In this document: one piece after another, positions 9,527 to 20,497 of the stretch
Layout: every line of letters starts with the position of its first letter
How positions within the stretch are numbered: the stretch's first letter is position 1
Assembly: GCF_003762905.1 (NCBI RefSeq)
Contig: NZ_RJKS01000001.1
Span: forward strand, 434,001 to 498,000
Length of the DNA stretch: 64,000 nucleotides
Origin: Curtobacterium sp. ZW137
GTDB taxonomy: Bacteria > Actinomycetota > Actinomycetes > Actinomycetales > Microbacteriaceae
Direction: 5' to 3'
Notes under the pieces: model-generated
The model's input: only the letters and a program-made list of their open reading frames with translations
Databases searched by the model: none
Told to the model about the DNA's origin: nothing
Made by a program: the position numbers and the translations under genes

Positions 9527-12013
9527 CTACGCCTCGCCGCGCGTGCCGTCGAGCGCCGCGGCGCTGCCGCCGATCGACCCGATGACCGCCTCGAGCGGGC
9601 TGCCCGAGCCGTCCCGCTTCGACAGCCAGTCGGGCAGGGTCCGTGCGGCCCCGTCGGCCCCGACCGCGTGCGGCGGCGCGATGCCCGCCCACGCCACGGT
9701 GAGCCCGTCCTCGCCCTTGAGGAACGCGTGCGCCCGGACACCCTGGGTGGCACGGCCCTTCGCCGGGAACTCCGACAACGAGGACACCTTCGCGCGCCCG
9801 GTGTCGGTCCCCGGCAGCGCCGAGGAGGACGCGGACACGGTGGCGACGACGGCGTCCTCGGAGGGGGCGACCGCGCCGAACCAGATCACCGACGCGCCCG
9901 CAGCCAGTGCGACACCGGCGACGCCACCGGCGGGGAGCCCCTGCGCGCGGACGGCCGACGCCGGGAACCGCAGCAGCTGCGCGTTCGAGGTGATGAACAC
10001 GAGGTCGTCCGTCTCCGGCGACTGCGTCGCGCCGACGACCGAGTCGCCCGGCTTCAGGCCGATCGCGACGAAGTCCGGCTTGTCCGGCCAGGCTCCGGGG
10101 ACGACCCGCTTCACGACGCCCTGCGCCGTGCCGATCGCGACCGAGAGATCCGAAGCGGCACTCAGGTCCACGATCGCGACCACGGACTCCGACCGGGGGA
10201 TGCCGATGTAGTCGTTGATCCGGACGCCGGCGTCGAGCCGGACCGCGGCGGGCGGCACGGCGGGGACGTCGACGGGGGAGAACCGGACGATGCGCCCCGT
10301 GGAGGTCAGGGCACCGACCTGTCCGCGGACGGTGCTGATCACGGAGCCGAGGACGGCGTCGTGCTTGGAGCGCTTGGGCACCCGGACGACGTCGAGCTCG
10401 GACGACGGGATGTCGACGCGGATGATCCTCCCGGTGGTGGAGAGCAGCACGCGGCACGGTGCGTCCGCGACCTGCAGGTCCTCGGGGTTCACGACGGCCT
10501 TCTTGCCGCCGCGGACCGGTGCGTCGGCCTCGGTCAGCAGGGTGCGGCGCGGCGTGGCGAACTTGTCCGAGACCTCGGTGAGCTCGAGCGCGACCTGGGC
10601 GCGGAGCCGTTCGTCGGACGCCAGCAGCTCTTCGAGGGCGGCGATGTCGGCGAGGAGCTGGTCACGCTCGCCCTCGAGCTCGAGGCGGGAGAACTTCGTC
10701 AGGCGACGGAGCCGCAGTTCGAGGATGTACTCGGCCTGCACCTCGGACAGGTCGAAGACGTCCTGCAGGCGGGATCGTGCGGCTTCGGAGTCGTCCGAGG
10801 AGCGGATGACCTCGATGACCTCGTCGATGTCGAGGATCGCGACGAGCAGGCCCTCGACGAGGTGCAGGCGCTCACGGCGACGTGCCAGCCGGTACTCGGA
10901 GCGGCGCGTCACGACCGCGAGCCGGTGCTGCACGTAGACGTCGAGCAGCTCACGCAGCCCGAGGGTCTTCGGGGACCCGCCCACGAGCGCGACGTTGTTG
11001 ATCCCGAAGCCCTCTTCGAGCGGCGTGTGCTTGTACAGCTGCTCGAGCACGGCGGTGGCGTTGAAGCCGGACTTGATGCCGATCACGAGCCGCAGGCCGT
11101 GGTTCCGGTCCGTGAGGTCGTTGACGTCCGAGATGCCGACGAGCTTCTTGGACTGGACGCCGTCCTTGATCTTCTCGATCACCCGTTCCGGGCCGACGAG
11201 GTAGGGGAGCTCGGTGACGACGAGCCCGGTCTTCCGGGGCGTCAGGTTCTCGACGGAGACCTTCGACCGGGTGCGGAACGTGCCGCGGCCGGTGGCGTAC
11301 GCGTCGCGCACGCCGGAGAGCCCGACGATCGTGCCGCCGGAGGGCAGGTCCGGCCCCGGCACGTACTCCATCAGCTCTTCGAGGGTGGCTCGGGGGTTCA
11401 TCAGCAGGTGCTTCGCCGCCTCGACCACCTCGCCGAGGTTGTGCGGCGCCATGTTCGTCGCCATGCCGACCGCGATTCCCGACGCCCCGTTCACCAGGAG
11501 GTTCGGGAACGCCGCCGGCAGCACGCCCGGCTGCATGATCTGGTTGTCGTAGTTCGGGACGAAGTCGACGACGTCCTCGCCGAGCCCCTCGGTCATCGCC
11601 ATCGACGGCTCGGCCAGGCGCGCCTCGGTGTACCGGGCGGCGGCGGGGCCGTCGTCGAGCGAGCCGAAGTTGCCGTGGCCGTCGACCAGCGGGACGCGCA
11701 TCGTGAACGGCTGCGCCATCCGGACGAGGGCGTCGTAGATCGCACCGTCACCGTGCGGGTGCAGCTTGCCCATCACCTCACCGGTGACACGGGCACTCTT
11801 GACGTGGCCGCGATCGGGCCGGAGGCCCATCTCGGACATCTGGTACAGGATGCGGCGCTGCACCGGCTTGAGGCCGTCCCGCGCGTCCGGGAGCGCGCGC
11901 GAGTAGATGACGGAGTACGCGTACTCGAGGAAGGAGCCCTGCATCTCCTCGGAGACGTCGACGTCCTCGATGCGCTCACCGTCGGGCAGACCGACTGCGT
12001 CCGTGCGTGCCAT
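9527..12013 (-). CDS. parC: DNA topoisomerase IV subunit A
   Basis: An 828-residue type IIA topoisomerase breakage-reunion subunit. [20 protein letters not shown] opens the conserved region. [12 protein letters not shown] (about 85-96) is the quinolone-region helix, with AARYTEARL containing the active-site Tyr128. The C-terminal beta-pinwheel repeats are degenerate ([24 protein letters not shown]), with no GyrA box seen, which supports ParC over GyrA. ATG 12013 has GGAAGG upstream; a longer frame exists but is unlikely. It is convergent with parE and divergent from the phosphatase gene by 59 bases. It resolves replicated chromosomes with ParE. Confidence 0.9.
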   Translation of the reverse strand: MARTDAVGLPDGERIEDVDVSEEMQGSFLEYAYSVIYSRALPDARDGLKPVQRRILYQMSEMGLRPDRGHVKSARVTGEVMGKLHPHGDGAIYDALVRMAQPFTMRVPLVDGHGNFGSLDDGPAAARYTEARLAEPSMAMTEGLGEDVVDFVPNYDNQIMQPGVLPAAFPNLLVNGASGIAVGMATNMAPHNLGEVVEAAKHLLMNPRATLEELMEYVPGPDLPSGGTIVGLSGVRDAYATGRGTFRTRSKVSVENLTPRKTGLVVTELPYLVGPERVIEKIKDGVQSKKLVGISDVNDLTDRNHGLRLVIGIKSGFNATAVLEQLYKHTPLEEGFGINNVALVGGSPKTLGLRELLDVYVQHRLAVVTRRSEYRLARRRERLHLVEGLLVAILDIDEVIEVIRSSDDSEAARSRLQDVFDLSEVQAEYILELRLRRLTKFSRLELEGERDQLLADIAALEELLASDERLRAQVALELTEVSDKFATPRRTLLTEADAPVRGGKKAVVNPEDLQVADAPCRVLLSTTGRIIRVDIPSSELDVVRVPKRSKHDAVLGSVISTVRGQVGALTSTGRIVRFSPVDVPAVPPAAVRLDAGVRINDYIGIPRSESVVAIVDLSAASDLSVAIGTAQGVVKRVVPGAWPDKPDFVAIGLKPGDSVVGATQSPETDDLVFITSNAQLLRFPASAVRAQGLPAGGVAGVALAAGASVIWFGAVAPSEDAVVATVSASSSALPGTDTGRAKVSSLSEFPAKGRATQGVRAHAFLKGEDGLTVAWAGIAPPHAVGADGAARTLPDWLSKRDGSGSPLEAVIGSIGGSAAALDGTRGEA

Positions 12014-12072
12014 GGCACCTTCCTGCAGGCCCAGAACGATCCGGCCCAGCGTGATCTGGGAGACTTCTGGGG

Positions 12073-13224
12073 ATGGCAACCAGCGTACCGACCACCCCCG
12101 ACGACACCGCGAACCTCGCCGACGTGCTCCCGAGTTGCCTGGTGGCGCTCGGCGCCGCGGACGACGCGTGGGTGCGATCACACGGCCTGGAGGCACGGAT
12201 CGCCCTCCGTCCCGCACGTTCCGTCGTCGTCGTCCTGGTCGACGGCCTCGGTGCGGGCTCCCTCGCAGCGCGCGCCGGGCACGCGCGGTTCCTGGCGGCC
12301 TCCCGGAAGCGCCTGCGCAGCGGGTTCCCCACGACGACGGCAGCGGCGCTCTCCACCCTGACGACCGGCCGCTCGCCCGGGACGCACGGCGTGGTCGGGT
12401 ACACCGGCTGGAACCCGGACACGGGCACGGTGATGAACCTGCTCGGCGGGTGGGACTCCGAGGTCCCGGCCGGGTGGCTCCTCGCCCCGACGCTGTTCAC
12501 CGAGGCCGCCGCGCTCGGCATCGACCCCGTGGTTGTGGGTCCGGCCCGCTACCGCACGTCGGGCATGACCGCGAACGTCCTCGGCGGCGCCCGGTACGTC
12601 GCCGCCGACGCGATCGCCGAGCGTGTCGACGCGGCCCTGGCGGAGACCGCCACGGGTCACTCGCTCGTGTACCTCTACGTCCCGGAGCTCGACTCGATCG
12701 GGCACAAGTCCGGGTGGCAGTCCGAGAAGTGGACCGCGGCGCTCGAACTCCTCGACGGCGAACTGGCCCGGCTCGACGCCCGCGTGGCGCCGGACGTCGG
12801 GGTGCTGGTCACGGCCGACCACGGGATGCTCGACGTCCCGCCCGAGGCGAACATCGCGATCGACCCCGACCTGCTGGCCGACGTCGTCGGGGTCGCCGGG
12901 GACCCGCGCTGCCGCCAGCTGAGCGTCGCGCCGGGGACCGACGTCCCCGCGCTGGTCGAGGCGTGGCGCACGCGGTACGGCAAGCGGGCGTACGTCGCCA
13001 GCCGCGACGACGCGGTCGCGGCCGGGTGGTTCGGCACGGTGTCCGACGCGGTGCTGCCCCGGATCGGGGACGTCGTCGTCGTGGCGCGGGGCTCGTGGGC
13101 GTTCAACGACGACCGGGAGCTCGACCCGCGCAAGGACCCGAAGCGGATGGTCGGGCAGCACGGTGCCCTCACCGACGACGAGGTGGGCGTGCCACTGCGG
13201 CTCGCCGGCGCCTTCGCCAACTGA
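12073..13224 (+). CDS. Alkaline phosphatase superfamily (nucleotide pyrophosphatase/phosphodiesterase-like) protein
   Basis: A 383-residue protein with the type I phosphodiesterase/pyrophosphatase fold. Metal site one is [13 protein letters not shown], the nucleophile segment is [20 protein letters not shown] with candidate Thr, and later ligands are in [13 protein letters not shown] and [11 protein letters not shown]. There is no signal peptide, so it is probably cytosolic. It is typical of the actinobacterial parC-sepH neighbourhood. The substrate is unknown. Confidence 0.8.
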   Translation: MATSVPTTPDDTANLADVLPSCLVALGAADDAWVRSHGLEARIALRPARSVVVVLVDGLGAGSLAARAGHARFLAASRKRLRSGFPTTTAAALSTLTTGRSPGTHGVVGYTGWNPDTGTVMNLLGGWDSEVPAGWLLAPTLFTEAAALGIDPVVVGPARYRTSGMTANVLGGARYVAADAIAERVDAALAETATGHSLVYLYVPELDSIGHKSGWQSEKWTAALELLDGELARLDARVAPDVGVLVTADHGMLDVPPEANIAIDPDLLADVVGVAGDPRCRQLSVAPGTDVPALVEAWRTRYGKRAYVASRDDAVAAGWFGTVSDAVLPRIGDVVVVARGSWAFNDDRELDPRKDPKRMVGQHGALTDDEVGVPLRLAGAFAN

Positions 13225-13262
13225 ACCACCCCGGTCACGCGAGGTGCGTGACCGGGGTGGTT
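13224..13262. terminator. Bidirectional hairpin between phosphatase gene and sepH
   Basis: AACCACCCCGGTCACG and its inverse flank a 7-base loop, directly at the stop of the plus-strand gene and 20 bases past the sepH stop. Confidence 0.7.
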
Positions 13263-13281
13263 CGAGCCTCCAGGGCCGCTC

Positions 13282-14304
13282 TCAGGCCATGTCGTCGTCG
13301 GGACGCGTCCCGAAGACGATCTCGTCCCAGCTCGGCATGGAGCGCCGGTTGCGCTTCTTGCGCTCCTGACGCGCCTCCGGTTCCGGAGCCGATGCCGGAC
13401 GGCCGTCCGGCTGCGGTGCGGTGTCGTTCGTGTCGTCGAAGCCCTGCAGCGGGATGTCCACCACGCTGACGGAGCCGCGCGGCTCGTCGCGCTGGTCGGC
13501 GAAGGACACCGACTCGCGTTCGCCACGGCGACGCCGGAGCGCCTCGAGCAGGTCGGCGGTCTCGTTGCCCGGGGCGCGTTCCTCGATCTGCGCCGTGCCG
13601 ATGCGGGGGAGCGGCGGACGGAGCGGTGCGCGGTCGGTGACCTCGGGGTTCGTGACGTCCTCGTCCGGCTCGTCGACGCGGAAGGCGCCGGAGTCGAAGC
13701 GGGTGCCGTCGGTGTCCTCGGGGTCGAGCTCGACGGCGCGGAGCCGCGGTGCGAGCCCCTCGTCCTCGGTGTGCGACAGGCGGTGCGCGTCGCCGTTGTC
13801 CGGCGTCAGCGTCGACGTCTTCGGGTCGAAGTGCCACTGGGCGTCGTGCTCGACCTCGGCGGCGGTGTAGCGGACCTGCACCATCCAGCCGTTCTCGACG
13901 TGCTTCCAGCTCGACCACGCGACACCGGTGGCGTCGCCGGTGTCGAGCCGGGCGGTGATCGCCTCGCCGAAGGTGTCCGGCGTGCTGTCGTCGACGGGGG
14001 TGACGGCGACGCGGTGCGCGGCGTCGAGGATGAAGGCACGCTCAGCGAGGACGGGGCCCTCGAAGCGACGGACGTACTCGACGTCGACGTCCAGCGCGGC
14101 CGCGACGTCGGTGGCGTCGGCACCGCCCCGGATGCGCGCCTGCACGTCCTTGGGGGACACCCGCTTCTGCGGCGTGCCGTCGGGGTTCGCCTGCCGGACC
14201 TGCCCCGGCAGCGCCGAGGTGACGGGCAACCGGAACTCGCTGCCGCCGTCGGTCGCGAGCAGGAGCGCCCCGGATTCCACTCCGATGACTCTCACGTCTT
14301 GCAT
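13282..14304 (-). CDS. sepH: Septation protein SepH (DUF3071)
   Basis: A 340-residue cytosolic protein starting MQDVRVIGVESGALLL. Residues 1-165 are the conserved DUF3071 domain with a helix-turn-helix-like segment (RVSPKDVQARIRGGADATD) and VAAALDVDVEYVRRFEGPVLAERA. The C-terminal half is disordered and charged and ends in RKKRNRRSMPSWDEIVFG, the conserved tail. In Streptomyces and mycobacteria SepH stimulates FtsZ assembly. ATG 14304 has GGAAGGCGG upstream. It is monocistronic by position, with convergent and divergent neighbours. Confidence 0.9.
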   Translation of the reverse strand: MQDVRVIGVESGALLLATDGGSEFRLPVTSALPGQVRQANPDGTPQKRVSPKDVQARIRGGADATDVAAALDVDVEYVRRFEGPVLAERAFILDAAHRVAVTPVDDSTPDTFGEAITARLDTGDATGVAWSSWKHVENGWMVQVRYTAAEVEHDAQWHFDPKTSTLTPDNGDAHRLSHTEDEGLAPRLRAVELDPEDTDGTRFDSGAFRVDEPDEDVTNPEVTDRAPLRPPLPRIGTAQIEERAPGNETADLLEALRRRRGERESVSFADQRDEPRGSVSVVDIPLQGFDDTNDTAPQPDGRPASAPEPEARQERKKRNRRSMPSWDEIVFGTRPDDDMA

Positions 14305-14488
14305 GGTTCCGCCTTCCGATGCGTGCGTACGGTCGTGCGTCGTACCCGGGAAGTATGCAGCGGGAGGGAGCGGAATCCGGGGAGGCGCACGGGCGTGCCG
14401 CGTGCTCGTCCGCATCGTTTCCCGGACCCCGGGAATGGACGGGCGCGGTGACGGGTTGCAGCGCCAGACGAGCCACCCGACGTTCAGT

Positions 14489-14517
14489 TTGCATCTGGGC
14501 GGCGCGTGTTGGATACT
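14489..14517 (+). promoter_or_regulatory. Probable housekeeping promoter of the DUF4193 gene
   Basis: TTGCAT (14489-14494), a 17-base spacer and GATACT (14512-14517) lie about 52 bases before the start. This is the best -35/-10 pair in the 264-base divergent gap with sepH. Confidence 0.45.
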
Positions 14518-14568
14518 GTCGCCGCCGATCTCCGGCGACGACCCTCTCGATACGAGAAATGGATGGGC

Positions 14569-14868
14569 ATGGCCACCGATTACGACGCCCCCCGGAAGAC
14601 CGACGACAACTCCGATTCGGAGTCGATCGAGGCCCTCAAGGAGCGCGTGCCCGACAAGATGTCGGGGGTCGTCGATGATGATTCCGACAACCCGGGCAGC
14701 TTCGAGCTGGCCGGGCAGGACCTCAGCGACGTCGACCTGGACGTCGTCGTGCTCCCCCCGCAGGTCGACGAGTTCACCTGTGTCGAGTGCTTCCTCGTGA
14801 AGCACCGCTCACAGCTCGACCACGAGTCGAAGCTCGGCCCGGTCTGCGCGGAGTGCGCGGCGCTCTAG
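14569..14868 (+). CDS. DUF4193 small zinc-ribbon protein
   Basis: A 99-residue acidic protein starting MATDYDAPRKTDDNSDS. The C-terminal CVEC (about 66-69) and CAEC pairs form a likely zinc site. DUF4193 is conserved across actinobacteria between sepH and dut; its function is unknown. ATG 14569 matches the family's invariant MATDYDAPR start; in-frame ATG 14563 is the alternative. Confidence 0.85.
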   Translation: MATDYDAPRKTDDNSDSESIEALKERVPDKMSGVVDDDSDNPGSFELAGQDLSDVDLDVVVLPPQVDEFTCVECFLVKHRSQLDHESKLGPVCAECAAL

Positions 14869-14882
14869 GGCACGCATGTGAC

Positions 14883-14922
14883 GACGGGAGGCCCGGTGCC
14901 AGCTGGCACCGGGCCTCCCGTC
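14883..14922. terminator. Bidirectional hairpin terminator (family T)
   Basis: A perfect palindrome with GACGGGAGGCCCGGTGCC arms centred on AGCT, between convergent DUF4193 and DUF3093. It is identical over its length to the hairpin at 29216. Confidence 0.75.
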
Positions 14923-14956
14923 ATGCGTTTGCCGACCGACGTGCGGTCGGGACGGC

Positions 14957-15388
14957 TCAGGACCGGAGGGCCGCCGCGACCTTCTCCGGGTCGCGCACGC
15001 TGACCAGCCAGTAGGGGGTGGGGTCGGCGTCGTCGTGCACCTCGACGCGCACGACGCCCTTGACGTAGCCGCGGAAGAGCGTCCACGCACGGGCGTCGAG
15101 CTTCGGCCCGCGCTGGGTCGTCGCCTCCGCGCCGGTGAAGCCGGCGACGTCGCCCACCAGCGTCCGGGGGAGATGGGCACGGCCGGCGCGGAACTCGGTC
15201 TCCGTCACCTCGATGACGGGGGCCATCACCCACAGGAGCACCAGGACGGCGAGCTCCATGCAGACGGCGACGACGATCCCCGTCGTGATGTTGATCGGGA
15301 GGAACACGAGGAGGCTCGCGGGGATGACGAGCGCCGTCGCCAGGTACAGGCTCGGCGGCGCCCAGAGGCGTTCGCGGTACAGGGTCAC
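14957..15388 (-). CDS. DUF3093 membrane protein
   Basis: A 143-residue protein from GTG 15388 (MTLYRERLWAPPSLYL). Two adjacent hydrophobic segments (residues about 14-35 and 37-60) are followed by a soluble domain with EFRAGRAHLPRTLVGDV and LFRGYVKGVVRVEV, the DUF3093 pattern. Its function is unknown; it is a near-invariant neighbour of dut in actinobacteria. A longer frame up to 15421 exists but only adds an unconserved leader. It is divergent from dut. Confidence 0.8.
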   Translation of the reverse strand: MTLYRERLWAPPSLYLATALVIPASLLVFLPINITTGIVVAVCMELAVLVLLWVMAPVIEVTETEFRAGRAHLPRTLVGDVAGFTGAEATTQRGPKLDARAWTLFRGYVKGVVRVEVHDDADPTPYWLVSVRDPEKVAAALRS

Positions 15389-15453
15389 GAGACCATTCGA
15401 CCACGAGTCGGGGCAGGTCACGGAACGGTCACGGTCTGCACTACCCTCGACAC

Positions 15454-15918
15454 GTGACCGAACCAGTCGACGTCCTCTGGACCGGGGAGAACGCTCCCGG
15501 CTACGCCCACCCCGGTGATGCCGGTGCCGACCTCGTCTCGACCGAGGCCTTCGTCCTCGCTCCCGGTGAGCGTCGGCTCGTCGGCACGGGGCTCTCGATC
15601 GCGCTCCCGGACGGCCACGCCGCCTTCGTCGTGCCGCGCAGCGGTCTCGCCGCGAAGCACGGCATCACCATCGTGAACGCCCCCGGCACGGTCGACGCCG
15701 GGTACCGCGGCGAGATCAAGGTCGCGCTGCTGAACACCGACGCCACCGAGCCGTACGCGGTGCAGGTCGGCGACCGGATCGCGCAGATGATCGTGATGCC
15801 GGTGACCCAGGCGGTCTTCACCCGCGTCGACGCGCTCCCGGACAGCGTCCGCGGCCAGGGCGGCTTCGGATCATCGGGCTACGGTGTCACGAACGAGCAG
15901 GAAGGGACCAAGCGATGA
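15454..15918 (+). CDS. dut: Deoxyuridine 5'-triphosphate nucleotidohydrolase (dUTPase)
   Basis: A 154-residue trimeric-type dUTPase with all five motifs: GDAGADLVS, VPRSGLAAKHGI, NAPGTVDAGYRGEI, RIAQMIV and GQGGFGSSGY near the C-terminus. It converts dUTP to dUMP and pyrophosphate, keeping uracil out of DNA. TACCCT ends 8 bases before the GTG start, so the mRNA is probably leaderless. It overlaps DUF3710 by 4 bases. Confidence 0.95.
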   Translation: MTEPVDVLWTGENAPGYAHPGDAGADLVSTEAFVLAPGERRLVGTGLSIALPDGHAAFVVPRSGLAAKHGITIVNAPGTVDAGYRGEIKVALLNTDATEPYAVQVGDRIAQMIVMPVTQAVFTRVDALPDSVRGQGGFGSSGYGVTNEQEGTKR

Positions 15919-16637
15919 GGATCGGGCGACGCAAGCGTGACGAGGTCGAGGTGGCCGAAGCGGTCGCCGGCGACGTCGAGGTGGCGGAGACGACCCCCGA
16001 GGTCGAGCTCGCCGACGAGGCCGACGCCGGCCTCGACGAGGTCGTGGCGGTGGCCCCGACGGACAAGTCCGCACCGGAGGACCGTGAGGACAACGGGCCG
16101 CTCGACGAGACCGAGGCGAACCCGGTCCGGCCGTACGTGGACCTCGGCGGCGTGAAGATCCTGCCGCGCGAGGGCCTGCACCTGCGGCTCGAGGTCGAGG
16201 AGGGCTCGCAGCGCGTCGTCGCCGTCGGGCTCGACTACGACGAGTCCACGCTGCAGGTCCAGCCCTTCGCAGCACCCCGCTCCACCGGGCTCTGGCACGA
16301 GATCCGCGCGCAGATCGCCGAGCAGATCGAGCGGCAGGGCGGCTCCGTGACCGAGGTCGACGGTCCGTTCGGTCCCGAGCTCCGCGCCACCGTCCCCGTC
16401 GTCGTCGACGGGGAGGGCGGCACCGGCGGTGCTCGTCCCGCGCGCTTCATCGGCGTCGACGGTCCCCGCTGGTTCCTCCGCGGCGTGATCGCGGGCAAGG
16501 CGGCGGAGGACCCGGAGTCCGCCGAGGAGATCGAGGAGCTGTTCCGCAGCGTCGTGGTCGTCCGTGGTGGCACGCCGATGCCGCCGCGCGACCTGATCCC
16601 GCTGCACATGCCGAAGTCGACGCAGTCGGCGATCTGA
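15915..16637 (+). CDS. DUF3710 protein
   Basis: A 240-residue soluble protein. Residues 1-70 are acidic and probably disordered. The DUF3710 domain follows, with GPLDETEANP, YVDLGGVKILP, LQVQPFAAPRSTGLWHEIR and RFIGVDGPRWFLRGVI. This order beside dut and DUF3159 is conserved in actinobacteria. No function is established. It is translationally coupled to dut (ATGA). Confidence 0.85.
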   Translation: MRIGRRKRDEVEVAEAVAGDVEVAETTPEVELADEADAGLDEVVAVAPTDKSAPEDREDNGPLDETEANPVRPYVDLGGVKILPREGLHLRLEVEEGSQRVVAVGLDYDESTLQVQPFAAPRSTGLWHEIRAQIAEQIERQGGSVTEVDGPFGPELRATVPVVVDGEGGTGGARPARFIGVDGPRWFLRGVIAGKAAEDPESAEEIEELFRSVVVVRGGTPMPPRDLIPLHMPKSTQSAI

Positions 16638-16644
16638 GGCTGGT

Positions 16645-17421
16645 GTGCCGGTGCCCGAGCAGGACGACGACCGTGACGACCGTGTCGCGGACGACCGCTT
16701 CGCGGACGAGCGGGAGCAGCCGCTCTCGCTGAACGCGCAGCTCCGCGACGCCGTCCGGAACGCCGGCATCGGCCAGGTGGCACCAGGGGAAGCCCCGTCG
16801 GGCAAGGCCCTCGTGACCGCGATCGGCGGTGCCCGCGGCCTCGCCGAGTCGGTCCTGCCCGGGTTCGCGTTCCTGATCGTGTACGCGGTCACGAAGGAAC
16901 TCGTGCCGAGCGTCGTGATCCCCGTGGTCGTCGGACTCGTGTTCGTCGTGCTCCGACTGCTGCAGCGCCAGTCGCTCGCGATGTCCTTCGCCGGCATCCT
17001 CGGCGTGGCGATCTCGGCGGGCCTCGCGCTCATCACGGGCAAAGCGGAGAGCAACTTCATCCCGGGCATCGTGATCAACCTGGTCTGCCTCCTCGGGCTC
17101 CTCGTGACCCTGGCGATCCGTCGTCCGCTCATCGGGCTCATCGTCGGGCTGCTGGCACAGGGCGAGGACGGCGGCCCGATGGACTGGCGTGCCGACCCCG
17201 CGAAGCGCCGGGTCCTCACCGTGGCCACGTGGATGTGGGTGGGGCTGTTCGCGCTCCGCCTGGTCATCGAGATCCCGCTCTACCTCACGGCGCAGGTCGA
17301 ACTCCTCGCCGGCATCAAGCTCATCACCGGTGTCCCGCTGTACGCGGCGCTGCTCTGGGTGACGTGGCTCCTGGTCCGCACGGTCTTCAAGCGCGACGAG
17401 GGCGACGCCCGCGCGGTGTAG
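16645..17421 (+). CDS. DUF3159 membrane protein
   Basis: A 258-residue integral membrane protein starting MPVPEQDDDRDDR. After an acidic N-terminus there are about six hydrophobic segments from GFAFLIVYAVTKELVPSVV onward. ITGKAESNFIPGIVIN and RPLIGLIVG are family-like. It is the third gene of the dut operon (7-base gap). Its function is unknown. GTG 16651 is an alternative start. Confidence 0.8.
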   Translation: MPVPEQDDDRDDRVADDRFADEREQPLSLNAQLRDAVRNAGIGQVAPGEAPSGKALVTAIGGARGLAESVLPGFAFLIVYAVTKELVPSVVIPVVVGLVFVVLRLLQRQSLAMSFAGILGVAISAGLALITGKAESNFIPGIVINLVCLLGLLVTLAIRRPLIGLIVGLLAQGEDGGPMDWRADPAKRRVLTVATWMWVGLFALRLVIEIPLYLTAQVELLAGIKLITGVPLYAALLWVTWLLVRTVFKRDEGDARAV

Positions 17422-17424
17422 AGT

Positions 17425-17490
17425 TATCTCGACATCAAGACATCTCCCGCCGGGCGCACCACAGCCGGCGGGTTTAGGTTTGCCTTGCTG
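17425..17490 (+). promoter_or_regulatory. Candidate operators upstream of acnA
   Basis: TCTCGACATCAAGA (17427-17440) is a 14-base imperfect dyad (5 of 6 arm bases pair). Further down, TTAGGTTTGCCTTGC (from 17474) matches the left half of a DtxR/IdeR iron box (about 12 of 19 consensus positions by eye). Both lie in the 128-base gap before the aconitase gene. An iron or carbon regulator would make sense for a 4Fe-4S TCA enzyme, but no regulator is proven. Confidence 0.4.
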
Positions 17491-17549
17491 GTGGGACGAT
17501 CCGCGGCCCGCGAAGATGAGGGCAAACCGATCAGTAGGGAGGCGGCACG

Positions 17550-20366
<2,817 letters not shown>

Positions 20367-20402
20367 GCGCGGTGACCACGGTCTGCTGACGCTGACCGGA
20401 TC

Positions 20403-20444
20403 GGACTGGAGGCCCGTGGCGAACCCGCCACGGGCCTCCAGTCC
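20403..20444 (+). terminator. Hairpin terminator after acnA
   Basis: 19-base arms (GGACTGGAGGCCCGTGGCG / inverse) with a 4-base loop, 37 bases past the acnA stop and before dxs. Confidence 0.8.
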
Positions 20445-20497
20445 GTCTGCTGGTCACGCGCATAGAGTGGGGCATTCGCAGCATGGAAGGAGCGCCC

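Noticed and set aside
7080-10457. A 1125-codon minus-strand frame
   Set aside because: Antisense to parE and overlapping parC in another frame; no recognisable domain.
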